This document shows positions 1-8,545 of a stretch of DNA of 64,000 nt, in pieces; the stretch's first letter is position 1; each line of letters starts with the position of its first letter. This stretch comes from an uncultured Trichococcus sp. (lineage in GTDB: Bacteria > Bacillota > Bacilli > Lactobacillales > Aerococcaceae). A program made the translations under genes and the position numbers. The notes below the pieces were generated by a model, which saw only the letters and a program-made list of their open reading frames with translations, was not told the DNA's origin and searched no databases. Location: positions 1,555,501 to 1,619,500 of the forward strand of contig NZ_OY760503.1 of NCBI RefSeq assembly GCF_963663645.1. The letters are read 5' to 3'.

Positions 1-383
1 GAGGCCATGAATTGTTGGACAAGGTGAACATCCCGACGTTCCGCTCGAGCGAAGCGCCGAAAAATTTCTCCGGCGGGATGCAGCAGCGGGTGCAGATCGC
101 CAAGGCGCTCTCGAACAATCCGCCGGTGCTGCTGTTGGACGAAGTGACGACTGGGCTTGATCTGAGTGTGCAGGCTGACGTATTGGATCTGATCAAGACG
201 ATCCAACGGGAACTGCAGATCAGCATGATCGTTGTTTCCCACGACCTTGCCGTCATCCGCATGCTCTCCGACCGGACCATCGTGATGTACAACGGCGAAA
301 TCATCGAAGAAGGGCTGACCGACCAGGTGCTTGAGGACCCGCAGCACGCCTATACGCAACAGTTGGTCTATTCATTATTATAG
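1..383 (+). CDS. phnK: PhnK, C-P lyase ABC-type ATPase (3' part only)
   Basis: This is the C-terminal part of an ABC ATPase; the reading frame is open to the left edge, so the gene begins outside the window. It shows the ABC signature FSGGMQQR, a Walker B strand ending in LLLDE, and the switch histidine in VVSHDLAV. In the C-P lyase system PhnK is not a transporter subunit; it binds the PhnGHIJ core complex that breaks the carbon-phosphorus bond. The assignment rests on its ATPase motifs and on being followed 10 bp later by phnM and soon after by phnL. PhnGHIJ presumably lie to the left. An oligopeptide-type ATPase would look similar in isolation, but the context argues against it. Confidence 0.85.
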   Translation, partial: GHELLDKVNIPTFRSSEAPKNFSGGMQQRVQIAKALSNNPPVLLLDEVTTGLDLSVQADVLDLIKTIQRELQISMIVVSHDLAVIRMLSDRTIVMYNGEIIEEGLTDQVLEDPQHAYTQQLVYSLL

Positions 384-393
384 GAGGAACGAC

Positions 394-1572
394 ATGTACA
401 TTATCACAAACGGAACCATCGTGCTCGAGGATACCTTATTGGAAAATGCAGCGTTGCTGGTCGAAGGTGACGCCATCACAAAAATCATGTCGCGGCATGA
501 AGTGGAGCAGTACGGACCGGAATACCAGGTGCTGGATGCGGACGGCGGGCTGATTGCGCCGGGCTTTGTGGACATCCATTCCGATTACATCGAGACCGTC
601 GTATCGCCGCGGCCGACTGCGATGATGGATTTCAACATCGGTCTGCGCGAAAGCGAGCGCATCCTGATCACACACGGCGTCACGACGATGTTCCATTCGC
701 TTTCCCTCTACAAGGAACAGGATTTCGGCGTGAAGGCGATCCGCCAGCCCAAGCACGCGAACCGATTGATTGAAGCCATCAACGCTACCCACACCAGCGA
801 CCACATGATCCGCCACCGCGTCCATGCTCGTTTCGAAATCGACAATGTCGAGATGGTCGAGCAAGTAAAGGAGCATATCCGCAACGGCAAAATCCATCTG
901 ATTTCTTTCATGGACCACACGCCCGGGCAAGGTCAGTACCGCAATCTGGAAATCTACAAAAAGACGATCGCCGGCTATTCGGAACTGACCGACGCGGAGG
1001 CCGAAGCCGTCATCGTCAAACGCCAGAGCAAGGAGAAAATCACTTTCGAGCAAATCGTGGAAATGGCGGAGGTCGCTTTGGCCCATGGTTTGGCTGTCGC
1101 TTCGCATGACGATGATTCCATCGAGAAACTGGAGCTGGTCAAACGCCTCGGGACGACCATCAGTGAATTTCCGATTACGCTGGAAGTGGCTGATGCGGCC
1201 CATGAAGCGGGCCTGTGGACAATCGCCGGAGCGCCGAATATCCTCTTGGGAGGGTCGCATACCGGCAACCTGAGTGCTGCCCAAGGAATCCAGGAAGGCA
1301 ACATCTCGATCCTCTGCAGCGACTACTATCCCGCTGCCTTGATCCATGCCATCTACATCATGCATCAGACGCATGGCATCAGCTTGGCGCAGATGTTCCG
1401 CATGCTGACGATCAATCCGGCCAGAGCCGTGAAGATGGACCACGAAATCGGCTCGATTGAGGAAGGCAAGAAAGCCGACTTGCTGCTGATCAAAACGAAG
1501 GATAACTATCCAGCCATCACTTCCGTCATGATCGACGGGAAAATCGTATACAGAACGGAGTACCGCCGATGA
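394..1572 (+). CDS. phnM: PhnM, alpha-D-ribose 1-methylphosphonate 5-triphosphate diphosphatase
   Basis: PhnM is an amidohydrolase-fold metalloenzyme that removes pyrophosphate from ribose 1-alkylphosphonate 5-triphosphate before C-P bond cleavage. The 392-residue protein begins at ATG 394, ten bases after a TAGGAGG ribosome site. A longer in-frame start at 331 would overlap phnK and has no such site. Visible motifs are PGFVDIHSDYIE, which carries the metal-binding histidine, FMDHTPGQGQYRN in the middle, ASHDDD, and a closing amidohydrolase block with GKKADLLLI. The length fits the family (about 380 residues). The last four bases overlap the start of the next gene (ATGA), so the two are translationally coupled. 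Confidence 0.93.
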   Translation: MYIITNGTIVLEDTLLENAALLVEGDAITKIMSRHEVEQYGPEYQVLDADGGLIAPGFVDIHSDYIETVVSPRPTAMMDFNIGLRESERILITHGVTTMFHSLSLYKEQDFGVKAIRQPKHANRLIEAINATHTSDHMIRHRVHARFEIDNVEMVEQVKEHIRNGKIHLISFMDHTPGQGQYRNLEIYKKTIAGYSELTDAEAEAVIVKRQSKEKITFEQIVEMAEVALAHGLAVASHDDDSIEKLELVKRLGTTISEFPITLEVADAAHEAGLWTIAGAPNILLGGSHTGNLSAAQGIQEGNISILCSDYYPAALIHAIYIMHQTHGISLAQMFRMLTINPARAVKMDHEIGSIEEGKKADLLLIKTKDNYPAITSVMIDGKIVYRTEYRR

Positions 1573-2228
1573 TCATCAATGAAAAAAGGCTGACGGAAGA
1601 GCCGACGATTTCACCGACAGCCAGCGTGACGAACGTCAGCTTCGATAGCTATTGCGAAATCGGTCCGCATAACTTCATCGAAAATAGCCATTTCGGCGAC
1701 TATTCCTATACCGGTCAATTCTGTTTCGTGCAGAATGCGCTGATCGGGAAGTTCGCCAACATTGCGGCAGCCGTCAGGATCGGCCCGACCGATCACCCGT
1801 ACGAACGCGCGTCGTTGCACCATTTTACTTACCGTCCGCAGATGTACGGCTTAGCCGATGGGGAGGATGAAGCGTTCTTCGATCATCGCCTCAGCCGCAT
1901 CACGACGATCGGGCACGACACCTGGATCGGCCATGGAGCCATCATCATGCCCGAAGTGACGGTCGGGAACGGCGCCATCATCGGATCCGGCGCGGTCGTC
2001 ACGAAGGATATCCCACCTTATGCGATTGCCGTAGGGGTGCCGGCCCGGATTGTTAAGTACCGTTTCGAGCCGGATATCATCGCCGCTTTGGAGGAAATCC
2101 AGTGGTGGGATTGGGAACCGGAGCTGCTCAAGGAGCGGTTGGAGGATTTCCGCGAACCGATTGAGATGTTTATCGAGAAATACAAACAAAGTCCGCTCTT
2201 GGCGGAAGAAGGAGGAGTATATGGCTAA
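1569..2228 (+). CDS. Phosphonate-metabolism hexapeptide-repeat transferase
   Basis: The 219-residue protein has left-handed beta-helix hexapeptide repeats ([LIV]-G-x-x-x-x) through residues 10-165, for example IGHDTWIGHGAIIM and VTVGNGAIIGSGAVV, ending in the typical GVPARIV. It resembles acetyltransferases of the chloramphenicol/DapD-like xenobiotic group and matches the family often found inside phn operons. That family is suspected of N-acetylating aminoalkylphosphonates, by analogy with PhnO; the substrate here is inferred, not shown. The start codon overlaps the phnM stop (ATGA) and its 3' end overlaps phnL by 8 bp, so it is embedded in the C-P lyase operon. Confidence 0.8.
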   Translation: MIINEKRLTEEPTISPTASVTNVSFDSYCEIGPHNFIENSHFGDYSYTGQFCFVQNALIGKFANIAAAVRIGPTDHPYERASLHHFTYRPQMYGLADGEDEAFFDHRLSRITTIGHDTWIGHGAIIMPEVTVGNGAIIGSGAVVTKDIPPYAIAVGVPARIVKYRFEPDIIAALEEIQWWDWEPELLKERLEDFREPIEMFIEKYKQSPLLAEEGGVYG

Positions 2229-2922
2229 TTTGATTGAGATGCAAGGATTGCAAAAAGCCTTCACGACCCATCATCTGAACAAGACGATGACGGCCGTTGA
2301 AGACATTTCCTTCGGTTTGGAGAAAGGCAAGTTCCTCGGCATCGTCGGCAAAAGCGGCAGCGGCAAGTCGACGATCATCAAGTGCATTTATCGGACCTAC
2401 CTGCCCCAGCACGGACATATCTATTACGATTCGGAAGCTTTTGGCAGAATCGATCTGGTTACGGCACCGGAACGGGACATCATCCATTTGCGCAAGAACG
2501 AGATCGGCTACGTATCGCAATTCCTGAGCGTCATGCCGCGCACGACCACGCTGGAGCTTGTCGAACAGAGCCTGCTCGAGACCGGTGCGGACGAAGAAAC
2601 CGCCACACTGCGCGCGAAAGAGGCGTTGCGCCACTTCGACATCGCGGAAGCTTTATGGGACAGTTATCCGAACACTTTTTCCGGTGGCGAAAAATTGCGC
2701 CTGAACATCGCCCGCGCCACCGTCAAAAATCCGCGCCTACTGCTCCTGGATGAACCGACGGCCAGCCTGGATAATGAATCCAAGCAGAAAGTCCGTGAAG
2801 TCATCCAGAAGCTGAAGGCAGGCGGCACGACTCTGTTGGGCATTTTCCATGATCTGGAATTCATGGAAGGCCTTTGCGATTATACCTATCAGATGCAGGA
2901 AAGACGAATGGAGGCGAACTAG
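2221..2922 (+). CDS. phnL: PhnL, C-P lyase ABC-type ATPase
   Basis: The 233-residue nucleotide-binding protein has Walker A GKSGSGKST, the signature FSGGEKLRLN, and Walker B LLLLDEPTASLD. PhnL, together with PhnG, PhnH and PhnI, is linked to the reaction that attaches the phosphonate to the ribose of ATP. ATG 2221 is preceded by GGAGG inside the upstream gene; a longer in-frame extension to 2050 reads through that gene in another frame and is not credible. The gene overlaps the transferase by 8 bp and abuts the PHP gene with no gap. No membrane partner is encoded beside it, which supports PhnL rather than a transporter ATPase. Confidence 0.9.
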   Translation: MANLIEMQGLQKAFTTHHLNKTMTAVEDISFGLEKGKFLGIVGKSGSGKSTIIKCIYRTYLPQHGHIYYDSEAFGRIDLVTAPERDIIHLRKNEIGYVSQFLSVMPRTTTLELVEQSLLETGADEETATLRAKEALRHFDIAEALWDSYPNTFSGGEKLRLNIARATVKNPRLLLLDEPTASLDNESKQKVREVIQKLKAGGTTLLGIFHDLEFMEGLCDYTYQMQERRMEAN

Positions 2923-3735
2923 ATGAAAGCGGATCTGCATGTCCACAGTGACTATTCGGATGGCTACGACAGCATCGAAACCATTCTCGATCAGGCAAAA
3001 AAGAACGGCGTCGAGATGATCAGCTTCGTCGACCATGATACGACGGATGCTTACCCGGCGGCGGAAAAATTTGCCAAGGAGCGCGGAATCATCATTGTTC
3101 CGGGTATCGAAATCTCCGCCTATGATTTCAAAAGGAACCGTAAAGTGCATATTCTTGGTTACAACTACAATTATCCTGCCGTCCACATCGGCGAACTGTG
3201 CGGGGAATTGCTGAGAAGGCGCGATGACCATTCCTGGATCCAAGTGGAGACGTTGATCGACCACGGCTATACGATCCGGACCAGCAAATTGAAGAAATCA
3301 AAAGGGGAGCAGCCGACCCTTTACAAACAGCATATCATGGAGTCTTTGACGGATGCGCCATACGGATCGGCCGAGTACAAGACGCTTTATCGCGCGCTCT
3401 TCAAAGGCAACGGCATCTGCGCCAGCGACATCGAATACATTGATGCGAACCTGGCCGTGAAAGCCATCAAAGCGGACGGCGGCCTGCCTGTTCTGGCGCA
3501 CCCTGGCCAGTTGGACTCCTTTGACATCATCCCAGAATTGGTGAAAAATGGTTTGGCCGGACTGGAAATCAACCATCCGGATCATTCGGAAGAGGACCAA
3601 CATCGGATCAAATCACTAGCCGAGCAATACGGCCTGTTCCTGACTGGCGGCTCTGACTATCACGGCAACTATTGGATCCCATTGGAAGTAGGCCACAATT
3701 TGGCGCCCGAGCATGCCTTGCGCCGGCTGGTTTGA
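2923..3735 (+). CDS. phnPP: PHP-domain phosphoribosyl 1,2-cyclic phosphate phosphodiesterase (PhnPP type)
   Basis: The 270-residue PHP-family metalloenzyme shows the metal ligands of that fold: HVHSDYSDG near the N terminus, FVDHDTTDA, GIEIS, LAHPGQ and a final GSDYHG. In Eggerthella lenta a PHP protein of this kind opens the 1,2-cyclic phosphate left by C-P lyase and also removes the second phosphate ester, giving ribose 5-phosphate. In that pathway it replaces PhnP. The assignment here follows from the fold plus its position directly after phnL, with no intergenic base. A generic PHP phosphoesterase (RNase AM-like) cannot be excluded on sequence alone. It ends the first phn unit; a Pho box follows at once. 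Confidence 0.85.
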   Translation: MKADLHVHSDYSDGYDSIETILDQAKKNGVEMISFVDHDTTDAYPAAEKFAKERGIIIVPGIEISAYDFKRNRKVHILGYNYNYPAVHIGELCGELLRRRDDHSWIQVETLIDHGYTIRTSKLKKSKGEQPTLYKQHIMESLTDAPYGSAEYKTLYRALFKGNGICASDIEYIDANLAVKAIKADGGLPVLAHPGQLDSFDIIPELVKNGLAGLEINHPDHSEEDQHRIKSLAEQYGLFLTGGSDYHGNYWIPLEVGHNLAPEHALRRLV

Positions 3736-3740
3736 AAACA

Positions 3741-3777
3741 TTAACAGTTTATTAACACAGATTTACATTTGTTTAAC
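3741..3777 (+). promoter_or_regulatory. Pho box: four TTAACA-like direct repeats
   Basis: TTAACA at 3741, TTAACA at 3752, TTTACA at 3762 and TTTAAC at 3772 form four direct repeats spaced 10-11 bp apart. This is the arrangement bound by the PhoP response regulator of Firmicutes. It lies about 70-105 bp upstream of phnD. AT-rich sequence suited to a -10 region (GATAAT at 3779) follows directly. It predicts phosphate-starvation control of the importer genes. Binding itself is inferred from the consensus. Confidence 0.8.
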
Positions 3778-3846
3778 CGATAATTTATATCCTTATGTTA
3801 ATTTTAATCTTGTAGGAAAAACAAAAAAATCGTTCTGGAGGCTATC

Positions 3847-4905
3847 ATGAAAAACGTATTATCAAAAATCGCATTACTTTCAATGAGCGCATTGGCACTG
3901 GCGGCATGTGGAAACAGCGGATCGGCGACGGAAGATTCTGCAACTGAAACGACAGGCGAATACACGGACACGATCACAATCGTTTGGTACCCGAATGAAT
4001 CAGGAAGCGATATGGAAACTTCCCGTGAAGCAATCGGCAGCTACATCGAAGAAGCCACCGGCAAGGAAGTCGAGCATCAACTGACGACCGACTACGCCAT
4101 CGCCATCGAAGCGATTGCCAATGGACAAGCCAATCTGGCCTTCATGGGCGCGCAAGGATATGTGGAAGCCCACGACAAGAACGAAAACGTTGTCCCATTG
4201 GTAGTCCCATCCGGAGAATCCGGTACTTTGGATGATGCCATCTACTACAGCTGGATCAACGTCAAAAAAGGCAATGAAGAAGCCTACAGCGACGGCAACG
4301 GCGGCTATTCATTGGATAACATCCAAGGCAAACGCTTCTCCTTCGTCTCAAACTCTTCCACTTCCGGCTTTGTCGTACCGACATCCGGCATCATCGCGGC
4401 TTTCCCTGATGAAGAACTGACGCAAGAGTTGCTGATGGAGGGCGGCGAAGACAGATTCTTCAGCGAAGTACTGTTCGGCGGCTCCCACCAAGGTTCCGCA
4501 GTCAACTTGCTGACTGACCGCGCTGACGTAGCGGCCTTCTGTGATACGTGTGTAGCCAACTATGTGGAACCGGTCGACGGCGAGAAGAACGCAGTCGGAA
4601 CGACATACGCAGTCAAGGAAGATGCGGCTGATCCATTCACCGGCTTGGCTGGACAAGAGTTTGTTTCTATCGGGGTGACGCCTGTATTGAACGCGCCGAT
4701 GGTCATCAACAACGATGTCACTTCGCCTGAAGACCAAGAAGCTTTATTGGCTGCTTTCACAAGCGAAGAAATGAACAACGATCCATCGATCTGGAAAGAT
4801 CCGGAATCGGAAGAATCAGCACTTTTCGAAAAAGATGGCGAATCCCAATTCGTGACGGCAGAAGACGCTTGGTTCGATCCGATCCGCGCATTGTCGGCTA
4901 AATAA
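3847..4905 (+). CDS. phnD: PhnD, phosphonate ABC transporter substrate-binding lipoprotein
   Basis: The 352-residue exported protein has a lipoprotein signal peptide ending in the lipobox LAAC (Cys about residue 21) and then a Ser/Thr/Glu-rich linker. The mature part is a phosphate/phosphonate-binding PBP fold, with TITIVWYPNES at the start and a central FSFVSNSSTSGFVVPT stretch typical of PhnD ligand binding. It would be anchored outside the membrane and deliver phosphonate to the PhnE channel. ATG 3847 follows CTGGAGG by a good distance. It is the first gene after the Pho box and 37 bp before phnC. Ligand preference (phosphonate, phosphite, phosphate) cannot be read from the sequence. Confidence 0.92.
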   Translation: MKNVLSKIALLSMSALALAACGNSGSATEDSATETTGEYTDTITIVWYPNESGSDMETSREAIGSYIEEATGKEVEHQLTTDYAIAIEAIANGQANLAFMGAQGYVEAHDKNENVVPLVVPSGESGTLDDAIYYSWINVKKGNEEAYSDGNGGYSLDNIQGKRFSFVSNSSTSGFVVPTSGIIAAFPDEELTQELLMEGGEDRFFSEVLFGGSHQGSAVNLLTDRADVAAFCDTCVANYVEPVDGEKNAVGTTYAVKEDAADPFTGLAGQEFVSIGVTPVLNAPMVINNDVTSPEDQEALLAAFTSEEMNNDPSIWKDPESEESALFEKDGESQFVTAEDAWFDPIRALSAK

Positions 4906-4942
4906 CCCATAAGATAAAGGAAACAAAAAGGAGAGAAACAGA

Positions 4943-5716
4943 ATGCCATTGCTTGAAATGACCCATGTATCGAAAGAATACACAAAGGGAACGAAAGCAT
5001 TGTCGGACATTCATTTCTCAGTCGAAGAAGGGGAGTTCATTTCAATCATCGGAAAGTCCGGTGCAGGGAAATCAACTCTCCTTCGCTGTATCAATCGCAT
5101 GATTGATCCGTCTGAAGGAGTGGTAATGTTCGATGGTGTGGATACGGAACTACTGAACACGAAAGAGTTGCGCGAACTGAGAAGGCAGATCGGCATGATC
5201 TTCCAGCATTACAATCTGGTCAACCGGCTGAGCGTGCTGGACAATACGTGCCACGGCCGTCTCGGCTACACAAGCACCTTGAGAGGGGTGTTCGGAGCAT
5301 TCTCAAATGAAGACAAAACCCATGCGGTAACGATCCTTGAGCAACTCGGCCTGAAAGAGCAGATTCATCAGCGTTGCGACCAATTGTCAGGCGGGCAGAA
5401 ACAGCGTGTCGGAATCGCCCGGGCATTGGTCCAGAACCCAAAATTGATCCTTTGCGATGAACCAATCGCTTCCTTGGATCCGAGCTCCTCGCGCATCATC
5501 ATGGAATACTTGAAGGACATCAACAAAAAGATGGGCATCACCGTCATCTGCAACCTGCACCAAGTCGATGTCGCCATCGCCTATTCGAAACGCATCATCG
5601 GCGTGAATGGCGGCCAGATCGTCTTCGACGGCACGCCTGATGAATTGACGCAGGAAAAAATCCATGAAATCTATGGTTCCGAAGCCGGGGAACTCATCAC
5701 CGACATTTCAGCCTAA
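4943..5716 (+). CDS. phnC: PhnC, phosphonate ABC transporter ATPase
   Basis: The 257-residue ATPase carries Walker A GKSGAGKST, the Q-loop in GMIFQHYNLV, the signature LSGGQKQR, Walker B LILCDEP and the switch region CNLHQVDVAI. The sequence NLVNRLSVLDN after the Q-loop is characteristic of the PhnC/phosphonate importer branch. It powers uptake through the two PhnE proteins encoded just downstream, 12 bp after its stop. A GGAGA ribosome site precedes ATG 4943. Its length equals the usual PhnC length. Confidence 0.95.
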   Translation: MPLLEMTHVSKEYTKGTKALSDIHFSVEEGEFISIIGKSGAGKSTLLRCINRMIDPSEGVVMFDGVDTELLNTKELRELRRQIGMIFQHYNLVNRLSVLDNTCHGRLGYTSTLRGVFGAFSNEDKTHAVTILEQLGLKEQIHQRCDQLSGGQKQRVGIARALVQNPKLILCDEPIASLDPSSSRIIMEYLKDINKKMGITVICNLHQVDVAIAYSKRIIGVNGGQIVFDGTPDELTQEKIHEIYGSEAGELITDISA

Positions 5717-5728
5717 AAGGAGGACAAC

Positions 5729-6520
5729 ATGCAAGTTACAACGAATCCGCTGCAGACGCGCGAAATCAGAAGAACACTCGCATTCCTGGCAATGCTGCTG
5801 TTGGTGGTCGGAGCCTCCGTGCTGCTCGAGTTTGAATACGGGGAAGCGCTCAGTGCCTTCCCGGATGCGGCCGTTTGGCTCGCGCAAAATTTTTACCCGA
5901 ATCAAGCCGCTTGGGTAAAGCTCCCGGATATCCTGGAGAAGTTGACGGAAACGGTGCTGATGTCGGTGGCATCGGCCACTGCCGCGAGTGTTTTCGCCTA
6001 TGTTTTCGCTCTTTTCGGGGCAGAAGCCACCAAAGTCAACAACGGGCTGGCTTGGGCTTCCAAACTTTTCGCCTCGTTTTTCCGGAATGTGCCGGATATC
6101 GTCTGGTCGATGATTTTCCTGTTCTCCTTCGGGATGAACATCATGACCGGGTTCCTGGCGTTGTTCTTCGTGACATTCGGGACCTTGAACCGCGCTTTCA
6201 TCGAAACCATCGATGAAACGTCGAAGGATTCGGTCGAAGCTTTGACCGCCACCGGTGCAACCCGTTGGCAGATCATCGGCCAGGCGATTTTCCCGAACAG
6301 CATCTCGGGCATTATTTCCTGGATCCTGTACAGCATCGAGAACAACGTCCGCAGCGCCACTTTGATCGGCATGCTGACCGGATCGGGGATCGGCCACATC
6401 TTCAATCTCTATTACAAAAATCTGGATTACCATTCCTGCAGTCTGATTGTGCTTTGCATCATGACTGTCGTACTCGCACTGGAATCCATCTCAAACCAAG
6501 TAAGGAGGTCCATCTTATGA
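5729..6520 (+). CDS. phnE: PhnE, phosphonate ABC transporter permease 1
   Basis: The 263-residue integral membrane protein has about six predicted membrane segments and the binding-protein-dependent permease loop EALTATGATRWQIIGQAIFPN (residues about 170-190), which docks the ATPase. It starts at ATG 5729 after AAAAGGAGG and overlaps the next permease by four bases (ATGA). Two consecutive, non-identical PhnE genes are a known arrangement in which the channel is a heterodimer. A signature of the phosphonate group is the segment RNVPDIVWSMIF. Confidence 0.92.
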   Translation: MQVTTNPLQTREIRRTLAFLAMLLLVVGASVLLEFEYGEALSAFPDAAVWLAQNFYPNQAAWVKLPDILEKLTETVLMSVASATAASVFAYVFALFGAEATKVNNGLAWASKLFASFFRNVPDIVWSMIFLFSFGMNIMTGFLALFFVTFGTLNRAFIETIDETSKDSVEALTATGATRWQIIGQAIFPNSISGIISWILYSIENNVRSATLIGMLTGSGIGHIFNLYYKNLDYHSCSLIVLCIMTVVLALESISNQVRRSIL

Positions 6521-7389
6521 GCGACAACGGTTTGCCATTGGAAGTGGTCCTGAACGAGAAAAAACGCAGAATCGAATCCAACGGTCCGCAGGTATCGAAA
6601 GAAATCGGACCGAAAAGCAGTCTTCGCAATGTCTGGTTGGTTCTGGCCGGGTTGGCGCTCGTCAGTTTTTATGCTTTCATCAGTTTCGACTACGGGAACA
6701 TCGATTGGGGGCTTGCGATCAGCGGGACTTTCGCCAATCTGAAGACGATCTTTCTGGAAGCGGAATTGAGCAGCATCAGCCTGAATGAAGCTTTTCTGCA
6801 AGTGGTCATCACCTTTGCGATCGCCTTTTTGACGACCGTATTCTCTGCCATTCTTTCGGTCATTTTGGGTTTGTTGGCCGCACGGAATCTGGGTGGCAAA
6901 CGATCATCTGCTTTGATCAAGGGCTTTGTCGCGCTTATCCGTGCGATCCCGACTGTCATGTGGGTGCTGATCTTTGCCATCGTATCCGGCTTGGGAAGTG
7001 TTGCAGCTGTCATCGGTATTTCCTTCCACTCCTTGGGCTACTTGACGAAGATGTTTTCGGAAAGCTTCGAGGAAATGGATGGCGGCGTCATCGAGGCACT
7101 GAAGGCCACAGGAGCCAGCTGGTGGGAGATTGTCTTTCAAGGCGTATTGCCGACCACAATCCGCTCGCTGGTGGCTTGGACCTTCATGCGTTTTGAAATC
7201 AACTACATTGTGGCTTTGGGGATGGGGGCGGCTGCGGGTGCCGGTGGCATCGGCTTCAACCTGTTCATGGCCGGGAATTTTTACTATAACATGCGGGAAG
7301 TCGGAGCCGTCACTTTCCTGATCCTCTTGACATGCTTCTTGCTTGAGGCAGTCTCCGTAAGGATCAAGCAAAGTCTGGCGACGAAATAA
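6517..7389 (+). CDS. phnE: PhnE, phosphonate ABC transporter permease 2
   Basis: The 290-residue permease has a soluble N-terminal tail of about 35 residues, then membrane helices and the ATPase-docking loop ALKATGASWWEIVFQGVLP. It also has RAIPTVMWVLIFAIV, which parallels RNVPDIVWSMIF of the first permease, so the pair are paralogues. The start is ATG 6517, overlapping the stop of the first phnE; the ribosome site TAAGGAGGT lies inside the upstream gene. A longer in-frame start at 6265 would read over the end of the first permease and is rejected. It is followed 23 bp later by a thioredoxin-like gene in the same direction. Confidence 0.92.
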   Translation: MSDNGLPLEVVLNEKKRRIESNGPQVSKEIGPKSSLRNVWLVLAGLALVSFYAFISFDYGNIDWGLAISGTFANLKTIFLEAELSSISLNEAFLQVVITFAIAFLTTVFSAILSVILGLLAARNLGGKRSSALIKGFVALIRAIPTVMWVLIFAIVSGLGSVAAVIGISFHSLGYLTKMFSESFEEMDGGVIEALKATGASWWEIVFQGVLPTTIRSLVAWTFMRFEINYIVALGMGAAAGAGGIGFNLFMAGNFYYNMREVGAVTFLILLTCFLLEAVSVRIKQSLATK

Positions 7390-7412
7390 GATTTGGAATG
7401 AGGAAATTATCG

Positions 7413-7817
7413 ATGAAGAAATACTTGAAATGGTTGTTGCCGCTGGCGGCTGTACTGGTGCTGTTCGTTCTGACGACGGCATCAGGCGCCCGCTATCAGG
7501 CTGTCGACGGGCCGGGTGAATACGCTGACGTGATGGATGAGGAAATCGCCTACCTTTACTTCGGACGGGACACATGCAAGTACTGCCGCGCTTTCGAACC
7601 ACTGCTGGAGGAATCCATCTCTGAAACGGATGCTGTCGTCTATCATTACGATACGGATGAACACAGTGGGGATGAAAACTTTCAGGACATCTTGGATGCG
7701 CACGAAGTCGTGACCGTTCCAAAATTAGTCAAGCTCGAAAAAGGCGAAGTTGTCGACTATGTGGACCATACGGATTCGCAGGATGCGATAACCGCACTTT
7801 TGGCTGAAGGGAATTAA
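7413..7817 (+). CDS. Membrane-anchored thioredoxin-like protein
   Basis: The 134-residue protein has one N-terminal hydrophobic segment (signal anchor, residues about 5-23) and a thioredoxin fold with the redox motif CKYC in LYFGRDTCKYCRAF, then VPKLVKLEKGEVVDYVDH containing the cis-proline. It resembles the thioredoxin/bacteriocin transport accessory group, which sits outside the membrane and handles disulfides. ATG 7413 is chosen over ATG 7398 because TGAGGAAA lies at the right distance. It is probably co-transcribed with phnDCEE. A role in phosphonate uptake is not known, so the link may be positional only. Confidence 0.75.
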   Translation: MKKYLKWLLPLAAVLVLFVLTTASGARYQAVDGPGEYADVMDEEIAYLYFGRDTCKYCRAFEPLLEESISETDAVVYHYDTDEHSGDENFQDILDAHEVVTVPKLVKLEKGEVVDYVDHTDSQDAITALLAEGN

Positions 7818-7854
7818 GGGCGGATTTCATTTGGATCCGTTCTTGACAGCGAGG

Positions 7855-7882
7855 AAGACGCTCTTGACGGGCGTCTTTTTTG
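7855..7882 (+). terminator. Rho-independent terminator after the phn importer unit
   Basis: The stem AAGACGC / GCGTCTT with a nine-base loop is followed by a T-run. It closes the phnDCEE-thioredoxin transcription unit. Confidence 0.75.
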
Positions 7883-8044
7883 TTTCCCTGTGAAAGACAA
7901 CGGATGTTTCAGGAACATCGGGAACAGCTCCGTATTTGTTCAGTTTCCGGCACTTTCCGGCGGCCATCGTATTGATGGTCCTGTGGTTGCGGAAGTGATA
8001 AAATAAGCATGAGACAATAGGCTTCAGCAAAGGAGACGAGGAAG

Positions 8045-8503
8045 ATGGGTTATATAATTGAAATGGTGGAAACGCAGGAACAACCGACGTTGATTATGAA
8101 AGCGGTTACTTCTGTGGGTGAGTTGCCGAAAATATTGGGGAAGGCTTTCATGGAAATCGTCACGCATATTATGGAATTGGGCGAACAGCCGGTTGGACCG
8201 GCATTCGTCGGTTATTTCAACATGGATATGGAAAGGCTCGAACTGGAGATCGGTTTTCCGGTGTCCAAAGAACTGTCTGGAAAAGGCGACATCGAGGCTA
8301 GCCACATCCCAGCCGGAAAGCAGGTCACTTGCATGTACAAAGGGCCTTATATGGAGATGCCGCCTGTTTATGAGGAGATCCAGAAATGGATCAAGGATAA
8401 TGGCTACAAGCCGCTTGGACCGGTTTATGAGCACTACTACAATTCACCGGAAGAGGTTCCCGAAAGCGAACTGCTGACGAAAATCGTCTTCCTCGTCGAG
8501 TGA
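8045..8503 (+). CDS. GyrI-like effector-binding domain protein
   Basis: The 152-residue protein consists only of a GyrI-like/AraC effector-binding (BacE-type) domain. The pattern is a beta-strand start, ending PAGKQVTCMYKGPYMEMPPVYEEIQKWI and a final EVPESELLTKIVFLV. Such stand-alone domains bind small hydrophobic or cationic ligands; some hydrolyse cyclopropanoid toxins or inhibit gyrase. The ligand here is unknown. A second family member lies at 32666-33142. ATG 8045 is preceded by AAAGGAG. No neighbouring DNA-binding domain is present, so it is not a regulator by itself. Confidence 0.8.
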   Translation: MGYIIEMVETQEQPTLIMKAVTSVGELPKILGKAFMEIVTHIMELGEQPVGPAFVGYFNMDMERLELEIGFPVSKELSGKGDIEASHIPAGKQVTCMYKGPYMEMPPVYEEIQKWIKDNGYKPLGPVYEHYYNSPEEVPESELLTKIVFLVE

Positions 8504-8545
8504 TGAAGAGCACCTGCCCTAAGAAGACAAAAATGAGGCGATATC

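Noticed and set aside
2050-2220. N-terminal extension of PhnL
   Set aside because: The extension reads the transferase gene in another frame and has no ribosome site; ATG 2221 has GGAGG and matches family length.
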